Source: Salminus brasiliensis
Taxonomy: Eukaryota; Chordata; Actinopteri; Characiformes; Bryconidae
Assembly: GCF_030463535.1 (NCBI RefSeq)
Contig: NC_132878.1
Location: 90,257,507-90,321,506 of the forward strand
Direction: 5' to 3'
DNA: 64,000 bases
Every line of letters begins with the position of its first letter. The stretch's first letter is position 1. Both the position numbers and the translations under genes were made by a program. Under the pieces are notes generated by a model. That model searched no databases. It was not told the origin of the DNA and saw only the letters and a program-made list of their open reading frames with translations. Below, in pieces: positions 36,380-47,600 of the stretch.

Positions 36380-37750
36380 GAAACACTGGGCAACTATAAG
36401 GAATGAGACATATATAATGTATTTAGATTTATACATATATATATATATTTTTTTATATATAATGTATTTTTATAATATATAATATATATAATATATAATG
36501 ATATTCTACGGCATGATTTCCTAAATAGTAATGTTCAACCTGACACTACGAACTACTATACTATGTAATGTAAAAGTTCAAGTAGAGATGTAGCCATTTC
36601 TAGCCAGATATTTTAAGATGTTTTTATGTTTAAATATTACGACTTTTTAAGAATTTTGCCACAGAATGAAATACGTTAAATAAAATCATGGTTTATCTCA
36701 CCGTGATGGCTTACAGTAGCCACATAGCATAGCCTAGCCTAGCATTGTTTTTTGACCTGTAACAAGAATTGTAATTATTTTTGCAGTCATCCAGACTGTG
36801 GGTGTCCAGTCAGCACAGAGTATGTTTAGCTAGCTGAAGACATTGTAGTAGGGCCTGGTAGGGCTGGGCTAGCACATGCTTCCAGCCGTCGCGTGTATAT
36901 CTGCAGAGATGCTGCCTGTTTAGCCTTGAAAGGCTTTAATTAGTGGACTGGGTGTGTGTACATTTTGGAGACGTAGATAAACTGAGCCACGACTTTTAGT
37001 TAGCATTCTTCTCTGAGCGTAAACAGGCAAACAGTTGTGGGGTTTTGGAAGCTCTATGTGGGGTTTTTCCTTTTGAAACAGGACACAGCAGTGTTTTGGG
37101 TTTATGGTGTCACTTCCATGTATTGAACTCTCATTATTCAACTAAAATAAATATAATAAATACAGTTCAAATTCGGTGGCCCCTTTTAAACAATACAATA
37201 TCAGACAAGCAGGTGTTTTTGGCCAGCTTGGTTTTATTGAAAGAGTGTAGATCAATGGAACGAATCAGTCCATCCATCATAAATGAATACACATTGTTAG
37301 GTATTAGTACATCATAAGACATTATAAGGTCATCTATTATTTGCATATTCAGAATAGTAAATATACTGCAGGTAATTGTGAGATGTGATAATGGACTGTG
37401 AAGGGACAAATTCAGGAATGGTTCATGACTATTGTCTTTTCCTGCATCTCCAACATTGTGTACTACCTCAAAACTGATGGACATTGGACAAGTATGGCCC
37501 AAGCTAGACTTGAACCATTTTAATGGCCAGTGCATGTGATTGTTATGAAATAGCTCACAAACCAATCAATTTAATTCCCTTATCAAGTGCTACTCTGTCA
37601 TAATGTTTAGTGCTAATTCAACCAGTCTTAGCATGGCTAACTTTGCATGCTATCATGCTAACTGGCAGCATGGATTCATTCATAATCATTCAAAAACAGC
37701 TAAGTGAAACTAGTAGTGCGGTGGCTGAGAAGGGCCAAACAAGTTTACAG
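36380..37750. other. no gene seen between the two receptor genes
   Basis: AT-rich at 36410-36500 (tata runs), otherwise unremarkable. No tyrosine-motif tail exon for the single-V receptor was found here by eye. Confidence 0.5.
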
Positions 37751-37755
37751 AAATA

Positions 37756-38308
37756 AAAAAAAACACATTTACAAGCTGTGAAACACTTTTACCAGCCCAA
37801 AACATTTTTACTAACGGTCGAAACACTTTACAAACAGTGAATCAGACCAAAGGGAAGGTCTGGGTACAATACGCAGGAAGAGCTGCTGGACAGTGGTGGG
37901 CTATTGATAACAGGGTTGTGGGTTCGATTCCCAGGCTTGGCAAGCGTTGGGCTGTTGGGCCCTTGAGCAAGGCCCTTTACCCTCTCTGCTCCCTGGGTGC
38001 TGGAGTTGGCTGCCCATTGCTCTGGGTGTTGTGTGTACTCACTGCCCCTAGTTCACTAGTGTGTGTGTGTGTGTTCACTACCACAGATGGGTTAAATGCA
38101 GAGGATACATTTTGCTGTACATTTTGCCCCCCCCCCCCCCCCCCCCCATCTCCATTCACTTCTTTCAACATCAAGCTTCCGTCAGCAGCACTTCCTGTGT
38201 ATTGTACCCAACCTTTCAGTCTGATTCGCCATTTGTAAAAGTGTTTCGGCCATTTGTGAAAATGTTTCGGGCCGGTAAAAGTCTTTTAATTTTTGTAAAT
38301 GTGTTTTT
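37756..38308. mobile_element. MITE with about 90-bp terminal inverted repeats, split by a SINE
   Basis: The left arm 37756-37847 and right arm 38219-38308 are imperfect complements: acacatttaca with gtaaatgtgt, aaaacattttta with tgaaaatgtttc, and gaatcagac with gtctgattc. The tRNA-derived SINE at 37875-38147 sits between them. The element lies between the convergent 3' ends of the two receptor genes. Confidence 0.75.
37875..38147 (+). mobile_element. tRNA-derived SINE nested in a MITE
   Basis: The B box is gtgggttcgattcccagg. Then come gggcccttgagcaaggccc, a ctgctccctgggtgc block, a (GT)n tract, gggttaaatgcagaggatac and a terminal poly(C) run (about 38126-38147). Confidence 0.75.
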
Positions 38309-38430
38309 CACTACCCCCTCCACTGTAAGTATGCCTTATTTTACATCACATTTTAATTGTAAAACCACATTGGCATAGTTTGTTGTGCTTGGACTTTACA
38401 GTGTTTCCTTTGGAGGTCTCATATATCTGA

Positions 38431-38436
38431 TTTATT
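38431..38436 (-). other. polyadenylation signal of the CD22-like gene
   Basis: TTTATT on the plus strand reads AATAAA on the minus strand, about 105 bp past the CD22-like stop codon. Confidence 0.5.
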
Positions 38437-38539
38437 TAATGAGGTGGATTCGACAATTAACTGGACAATGCCTACTAGGAAGAGCACAAACATCTGGCAT
38501 ATCAGGAACCATAAAAAATCTAAATTCTTCCAACCACTG

Positions 38540-38639
38540 TCATGGCTGTTTGGCCAATACAGTGTAAACGACACTGGACCCCTCTTTAGGCTCTTTTGTG
38601 CCATCCAGTGGTACCTTTGTGATTTGCGCCTGGTCGAGA
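38540..38639 (-). CDS. CD22-like exon 10: second ITIM and stop
   Basis: 100 bp of coding sequence after acceptor cttccacag. It encodes [13 protein letters not shown] and [14 protein letters not shown], then TGA (38542-38540). VVYTVL is a canonical ITIM close to the C-terminus, as in CD33-type Siglecs. Confidence 0.92.
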
Positions 38640-41600
38640 CTGTGGAAGAACAAAAACCACACATAAATACTGCATAGGAAGGCTAATAATGAATGACAGC
38701 TAGAGGAATTCTAGCTACTATTATGTAAGCAAATCTTTATTATCTAAGTACTTTTACTATGGCATTTTATGCCCGGCTAAAAAATTCAGCTCAAGACCCG
38801 CTTTTGCTGGGAACTGGTTTTGGAGGGTCTAACCTATTTTTTGATTGTAAGGTGGTTATCAGATTTTGACCAGCATGGTGTATACTGTATTTGATTTTGG
38901 TTATGCTGGTCAACCAGCTTGATGGTGCTGGACATGCTGGTCGACCAAGCAAGGCCACCAGTATGACCAGCATGACCAAGCAAGATGACCATGGGGTCAT
39001 CTTGCTTGGTCATGCTGGTCATACTGGTGGCCTTGCTTGGTCATTCTGGCGGTATAGCTTGGTCAGGTTGATCATGATTGTAGACCAGCTAAACCATTAA
39101 ACTCAAATGAAAACGATACCCTATGCTGCCCAAGGACCAAACTGGTCAACCAGCTTAACCAATCTGACCAGTCTTGGCTGTTTTTTTCAGCTAATATTAT
39201 TGTCATTAGCTGCAGTACGGTAAAAGAATTCATACTGGAGCCATAAAAAATAAGACTCTAACCTGGGCATGCGAGAGTAATGCACGGTGACGTACTTGAC
39301 TCTCCCATCGTTCCCATCTCCATCAGTTTTCCCAGTGGCTTCCTTAAGGGGAACGATAGCAGGGTGAACGCTCTCATACACATCTTCTGGTTCTTCCTGT
39401 CACAAACACAAAGCCCAAATACCTTATAACTGGCTTGATCTGATTTTTTTTAAGAACCGATTAATTAACTACTAGTTAAAGATATTGTTCTCATTAGCGC
39501 TCATAGACAAATAGACCACTAATGCTGTGTTGTCACTAATGCGCATGTTGGATATAATTAAAGAAATTTCATATATTGTAATATATCTGAAATCTATACA
39601 GCAATCAGCCATAACAGCACCACTGACAGGTGAAGTGAAAAACATTGGCTTCTACATCTTCATCTACAGTGGCTTCCACTGTCAGTGGGAGGGATATATT
39701 AGGCAGCAAGTGAACAGTCCATTCTTAAGGGTGCAAGCATAAGAATCAGAGCCACTTGTGGCAGATTGTGATTGGCTAGATGACCGGGTCAGAATATCTT
39801 CAGAACATCAGACAGGTCTTGTGGGTCTTTTTCTTGTATGCAGTGCAAAGTGCTTCAAGGAAGGGCAACCTCTGAACCAGCAACAGGGTGATGGGCACGT
39901 AAGGTTCTGCTGCTAACGTCATGGTGCAAGATACGACAGGATACCTTCAGAGGTCTCATGGAGTCCATGCATCGAATGGTCAGATCAGTTGTGCTGATCA
40001 CTGTATATTGCCATATATCAGAATTCTGTATGGGACATTTTGGCCAATGTAGCCTTAAGTGGCATTCGGGAGAAATCGTACACATAGGATTAAATCTTAT
40101 CAAGTTTAGAATATTGTTGACCCAAAACCAAAATAATCTCAGTTATTTAATTAAATAGACCCAGGGTTTGGGATTTAACATGATGCTGACTACAAAATGA
40201 AGCTTGACTTCACAGAGGTCTCTTGCTTTGTCATCATCTTTGGATGCTAAAATGCTTCCCTGTTTGGAAGGATCAGGAAAATGCATTGAAATGAATTATC
40301 AAATGTTAAACTGCTTATCTGAATGGAAACGTTCCACATTACGCACTGGGATGTCTGCCATCTTTGTCTTCCTGAGCTCAAATGTTTGTTGGGGGCATTC
40401 ATAAAATAGTGTGTCCACTTCCATGGGGGAACCCAGCTGTGTTAATAATCAAACACACAATTGTTCAGTTAACAGAACATCATATTTACTCAACATTAGT
40501 ACCAATCTCACTAAGACATTTATTTTCTAATATAGTTTGGTAATTTTTTTAAACCTCTCTTTAGCTCCAAGAATATGAAAACATACAGTTAAATATGTAA
40601 ATAGACTCTGTTCTGTTTAACATTAAGGGACAGGTTAAAGTACTGTAGGCTATACCGGTGCTCAAACGTCAATGTTTTCATGGTTGTGACATCAAAATGG
40701 GCTATTTTTTGCGCTTAGCCTCCATATATTATACATATGGGATGTACTTAAAGGCTTAAAGGTGAACTGTAACTGTTTAACACTTTAAAAAAAACATAAA
40801 ATAGGATTTAAATGATATTATCCCTTTACATTCATAATAATACATATGAATAAAGTTAGTGGAAAGACCTGCTTGTCCTCGTCTAGTGCTTCCATGTCCA
40901 CCCGGTGCATATTCTTACTGCAGGACAAATACAGCCTGTTAGCTTTCAGCTCCAGCATAAACATGGCTTAAATGCATCCATATAAGGATTAGACCTCAGT
41001 CACCTGATCATGATGGCCACAGTCAGCGTGATGAGCCCGACTGACACACCCACTGCAGAGGCCAGCGCAATCACCTTCAGACGACCTGCCAATCAAACAC
41101 ACGATATCTTTTTGTTTAGTTGTTATATTGAGAGAAAATTAGAAGAGGAGCATAATCAAATTAAGGGCGCATCGACTTAGTCGACTAAAATTGACGACCA
41201 AGTTGTCAACTAATTTAATAGCCGATTAGCTGGTGGCATCAACACACATGTTTCTTACGCTAACTAGGAACGGTTTAGGATTCACATGAGCACATGAGTA
41301 TCAATAAGACTGAGAGCTAAAATGACTAAAGTGATGAAATAACAGTTGTTCTTTATTGCTGATCCGAAAAATGATGGGAAAACGGACATTTGCAGTCTAC
41401 AGTGTGTCCAATAGCTGGTGTGTAAGTTGAAATATCCAAGCCAACCCAGTGACCAGCCATTGGTTGATATATGAATGGGAGTTCTTGTAATGCTCATCAT
41501 GGTGTCTGTTTACGCATAAAGTCCCGTCCTTCAACAAAAAGAGCCAATCAGCTTTCTGGTTATGCTTAGTTACAAGAGAAGGGTTGATGTGGATCCGGAC

Positions 41601-44600
41601 AATCCATGTGAAAAACTAATAAAAAAGTATCAATAACACAAAATACCTTCAGACTGAGAGCTAAAATGAAGTGATGAAATAAGCGTTGTTCTTATTTGCT
41701 GATCCGAAAAAATGATGGGAAAACAGTCTATCAGACATTTGCAGTGTACAGTGTGTCCAATAGCAGTGTATAACATTTCAATCTATATAATCACAATACT
41801 AATTCATATGATGCAGACATATAGGCTTGCTCAGTCCCGGATAATTCAAATCCCTGACTGTTTTTTGTCAAAAATTGTCAAAAATAAACAAGAAATGCAA
41901 CAAAAGCTTCTTTAGTTTTGTTCAAACCAGATACATTTCATATGGGTTCCCGGGGTAATTCTTTCTTTCACAGAGGCTCATCTGTCAACGCTATTCCCGT
42001 TCAGATCGACCATGTCTATGTTTTTCCCCATTATCCTCTAAGAAAATTGCAGGCTGAATTACCTCCTGTTTTTCACTGAACTCATGGAGTTCGAACGATT
42101 GGAATAGGCCTTTTAAACACTGCTACAGAACAGAGGTGGGCACCTCCAGTCCTGTAAGGCTGGATTCCTGCACAGTTTTGTGCTTTTCCTGCTCAGACAA
42201 TTGCTTGGTTAAGTTAAGCTTTAGGTTTAGTAGGTCTGTTATAGCAGGAAAATCAGCAAACTGTGCTGGACTCTGGCCCCTGTTGCCCATTGCTGCTATA
42301 GAAGATCCAGTTTTGGCTCCATAAAGAACCATATTTATAATAAGGAGGACCTTTACAAATTGGTGAAGAATCTAGAGACATTTAATAGGTAGTTCAACTC
42401 AAACATGGTTCTTAATGAGGCCAAAAGTACAACATCTTGTATGGCATTACTTAAAGAAGCTGGTGATATGAGCAGCTCACAGTGTTACTGAGAGACTAAA
42501 CAAAAATGAAAGTTTGAGAGAAGAGGAAGTGGAAAAATGTGAAATTAGAAAAGAGGATTGAAGAGAAAGCGGAATGATGGTTACGGCCGAGGACGTGGGT
42601 ATGTGAAACATGTGATGTGGCTGTGAAAGCTTTTTTCCCTCCTTTAGGCCAAAGAGAATCAGGCTAACAAAATTATTTGCAGTCGGAACAGCTGACTGTA
42701 GGTTGGGAAACGCAATCACATGAAATGTCTTACACAACGGAAGCAGACTGACTGCAGGAGAATCAGTTCTGCACACTGGTTATTATTTATCAGTGAAGGA
42801 ACTGTTTTATAACCCTCTGAACGACTGTATAAATACACCAGAATATTGCAAAAAACGTGAAATCAGTTTCTGTAAGCTTGAGCATCTGTGAAAGGTCATA
42901 TTAGAAGAGTGCAGCTGTTTATCCTAGTGCATCCATCTGGAGGTGGTGATTCAACTGCAGCTATTTTGTAATTACAGTAGAATACAAAGCACTGGTCTCC
43001 AACCCTGCTCCTGGAGATCGACCTTGCTGCAGACCTTATCTCCAACCCTATTTGAATCCACCTGGTCCCTCTAATTACTGCCTAAGAAGTGGTTGATTAA
43101 CTGAACAGACTGTTAGATGTGAGTTGGAGGTGAAGTCTACAGGATGGTGGATCTCTTTAGGAGCATTGCTGCAATAAAGCCTGATCTTAGTTGTTAGCCA
43201 CCATTTTGTCTATATTCCACTATTGAGTGAATAGTTCCTTTCATTTCAGTGTATCTATAAATGTTATTCTGACCTATACCAAAATATATAACCTAATGAA
43301 ATATCCTTTAGCCTGAAGCATTTCCTTAGAACCTGAGCTTAAATGATTATGTTGAAATGTGAGATTTCAAGATGCATTTAATTATTTCCTTACAGCAGCA
43401 TTGTGGGCTGTTACAGTACAATTGCAGTATTTTACACAAATGTGACTTGAGTTATGCGTCATTACAGAGATCTGGCGAGAGGTCTTGATTAAGAATTGTA
43501 ATTAAAATGATTCATTGTGAAATCTGAGATTTCCTGATGCACTGAAATGAAGAGCTATAACTGCATTCAACCAAATTCTACTGAAATTTGAGATTTCATG
43601 ATTCATAAAACTGTTTTTGTTTGAAACTTTGGATCTAAACAAATTAATTAAGAACTGTAATGAAATTGCATCATTGTGAAATCTGAGATTTCCTAATGCA
43701 CTGAAATGTTTCCTAAAGAGCTGCAACTGCATTCAACCAAATTCTGCTGAAATTTGAGATTTATAATACGTTAAACTGTTATTGAATTGAAAAAAAATCA
43801 GTACTAATTTGGACATTTCACAATTTACTGAATCATTTCATGAACTGAAACTGAATCACCAAAACTGATTAATATCAGTTAATATGAATATCAATTCATA
43901 TTAAATAGTGTAATAGAGAACTATCATAAAATTGGAGATTTTGTGGTAGTTAAACTCGTTTCTTTAGAACTGTAAGTAGAGATTTCATGATGCACTGAAT
44001 TACTTTCTAAATTATACTCAAATTTTACATTTCATCCTACACTAAGCCACTGAATAAGTACTTTACTTCAATTAAAATGAATTATGTTGAAATGTGAGAT
44101 TTCAACATAAGAGCTGTAACTGCATTCAACCAAATTCTGCTGAAATTTGTGAGATTTATAATACGTTAAACTGTTATTGAATTGAAAAAAAAATCAGTAC
44201 TAATTTGGACATTTCACAATTTACTGAATCGTTTCAATCACAGAAACTGATCTGTAGTAAAATCTAAGGTTTCATTTTACAGCTTTACAGAGAACTGTTA
44301 TAAAATTGGAGATTTTGTGGAGCTTAAACTTGTTTCTTAAGAACTGTAATCAAATCAAACTGAACTGGAGTCAATCCGTAGTGATATTTCATGATGCACT
44401 CAATCACTTTCTTCTATATTATACTGTAATTGAATCAAACTACTTAAAAATACCAAATTCCATGTTAAAGTAATATTTCCGATCCGCACCAAGAGCCCTT
44501 CGAGCTTCAAGTACAGCTCGGCTCGACCCGCCATCCCTCAAAATCTACAAAATACAAGCGTCCAGGCTTTTTTCTGTCCTGGCACCAAAGTGGTGGAACG

Positions 44601-47600
44601 AGCTGCCCCTGGGTGTCCGAACAGCCGAGTCGCTCGCTGTCTTCAAACGCAGACTGAAGACCCACATCTTCCGAGAGTACTTGGACGATTAGAGTACTAT
44701 GGTCGCCTTATTGTATTGTGTTTAGCAATGTCTAAGCTTAGAGGTATCTTTTGAATTATTAGTCTATTCTAACTAGCTAAGGCTTTTCTTGGGTAAATAG
44801 CACAGCACTTTGTAAGTCGCTCTGGATAAGAGCGTCTGCTAAATGCCGTAAATGTAAATGTAAATGTAAATTTCCATAAACTTGGGTTGCACGATGTAAC
44901 ACAGTTCTGGTGAGAGGTTTTGTGCAGCTCCACCAAAGTTACTTCAGTAGCAGCAGGTCCCTCCTGGAGTGGCAATGACAGAGAATCTAGTCTAGTCTAG
45001 TCCCATTAGAGAAGTATTGCCAATAGAATAGGACTCTCTGGATCAGATAAACATGAACCTATTGGCACCATGCTGCCTAATGCCAGGAGTGGGCTGGAGG
45101 GGTATAAAGCCCCCCAGCATTGAGCTGTGGAGCAGTGGATGAACTGTGTTCTCTGGAATGAAGGATGGTGCTCCATCCTACACATTTGGGATGAGTTGGG
45201 TAGTTGGGGATGAGGTGCGGTGGTGATCATCCACCATCCTGACCTCACTAATTGAAAGATGATGGGTGGTGCTCCATCCTACACATTTGGGATAAGTTAG
45301 GGAGTTGGAGATGAGGTGCTGACTTCACAGAGATGCTGTTCTCTCAGTTGAGCACCAACATGTTTCTGAATCTGCTATTTTAAGATAAAAAACACTACAT
45401 AATGTTGTTTCATGAATTGTAATTGAATTGAATCATGGTTGAATCAAACGTTAATGGAATCATTGTGAGATTTACACACCACCTGTATTCCTTTGTTTAC
45501 AGTTAAGAAAGAGCTAAAGGCTTAATTTCTAACCTCAAGACAATTTCCACCTCCTTCTTTCAGCGTTCTTACAAATCAAGGGGTAAATAGGCACCTAGGA
45601 TAAAACACATGTGAATCTGTTTTAGAAGCCCACTTTGAAGCCCACCGACCTCTAACCCGGACAGTCAGGACAGGAGAGCTGTGCACGCCGATGCGGTTGT
45701 GGGCCTGGCAGTAGTACTGGCCGCTGGCCCCAGAGCTGACCTCAGCGATGGTGTAGCTGGGGCCTGATCGGGTTTCCCAGGCGTCAGCCGCATTGATCCG
45801 GTGCCAGGTGTAGTTCTCCACGGCCGGGTTAGCCTGGCTGCTGCAGGTCAGGGTCAGCGAAGCGCCCGCCTCGATCACACTAGAGGGCCGAGCCAAAACC
45901 GAGGTGTTCTTAGGGGCGTCTGAAAGGCAGGGAGAGAGAGGAACAGCAGAGAAAGAGAGGAATAGACAGAAAGGGGGGGGGGGGGGGGTAAGAGAGAGAG
46001 AATGATTGATTAGCTTTTCAAGGGCTAATGAAGGCAGGCAGGAGGTGAAGCTTCATTTCACAGTGAGAAACCTGAGCAGATTTGATGAGAATGACATTCC
46101 TACTTCAGCCCAGCGCCACATTAAAGACTACATAGCATGTGATAGCATGCGAACATATCCTGTATAGAAGCCCAATTCTTATATGTTATTGTCAAGTTAA
46201 AAGCAGTAGCCAAAAATATTACTTACACAATACATGTTTTGTGTAAGCTATATCCTGTGGTAAACAATCACTCATCTGAATTGTGAGGTCATGGACTAAA
46301 CAAAAGTATAAGCTACACACATTATATAGACAAAAGTATTGGGACACCTGCTCAGTCACTGTTTCTTCTGAAATCAATTCATCCTATCTCTACTGTGCAT
46401 TAGGTAGAAGCATTAGTGGAGCATTAGTGAGGTCAGGATGGTGGATGATCACCACCACAACTCATCTCCAACTCCCCAACTCATCCCAAATGTGTAGGAT
46501 GGAGCACCATCCTTAATTCCAGAGAACACAGTTCATCCACTGCTCCACAGCTCAATGCTGGGGGGCTTTATACCCCTCTAGCCCACGCCTGGCATTAGGC
46601 AGCATGGTGCCAATAGGTTCATGTTTATCTGCTCCAGAGAGTTCTATTTTATTGGCAATACTTCTCTAATGGGAATAGACTAGAGTTTGTGGATTCCTAC
46701 ATCTGTGTTAGCAATGAGTGCAATGTAAAATAGCAGAATGCATTCATTAGAAGGGGTGTCCACAAATATTTGGACATGTAGTGTGCATATAGTAATGCTA
46801 CATGCAACATGCAAGCTAACATAATTACATAGAAGTAATTCTCAAACTGTAATCTACACTGTTAAAAGTATGACTTCCTTGAGGAACATTTGGTGGGTCC
46901 TCTTAAAAAACAATGAATAAACAAGTGTCCCAAAACATTTGTCCATTTAGTGTACCTTTCCCTATCATTAAGCCCAAGGACCGCTCAGCATGAGGGAGGA
47001 CTTACACAGAACAGAGAGCGTGGCAGAGGGGGACGTCCCTATACCAAATGCATTCCATGCCGTGCAGTAGTACTGTCCACTGTGGTGTGAGCGCACACTG
47101 GAGAGGGTGAGGTTCTGGGACGAGCCTCTGGCCCAGGGCTGACCCCCACCAACCTTGTACCAGGCATATTTCTCTACTGGCGGGTTGGCGTTGCTGACGC
47201 AGGTCAGATTGACCGAATAGCCCTCCATGATGTCACCTTTGGGGCTAATCAGGACCTTTGTGTTCTTGGGAGAGTCTAAGTGGAGAAACACAAATGTGAG
47301 ATATATAGCTTCAGTCTGCAACATGGATTGTACCTGTAGCTACTGGCAATACAGCTCTTGTGCTTTGCGATCTCTGCACAAATGTCCTGGACTTTGGACT
47401 TTCAGTAGAATGTCTGACAGCTTCTGTTGCTTGGTGTGACCAAGAACCACTTACATTGAGAGGAAGGGGCCATTTGACTAATAGGCAAAACGACCAGCCT
47501 ATTCGGTCAGCCATGGCCCTAGGTGCCCATGACCCTGTCACGGTTTTACTGGTTATCCTTTATTGGACCACTTTTGGTAGGTACTGACCACTGCATAACA

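Noticed and set aside
34250-38000. tRNA-like B boxes (gggttcgataccc, gggttcgattccc)
   Set aside because: They belong to SINEs. No cloverleaf with a full acceptor stem can be drawn, so these are not tRNA genes.
37837-38238. 133-codon plus-strand frame
   Set aside because: It is produced by the tRNA-derived SINE and its poly(C) and (GT)n tracts.
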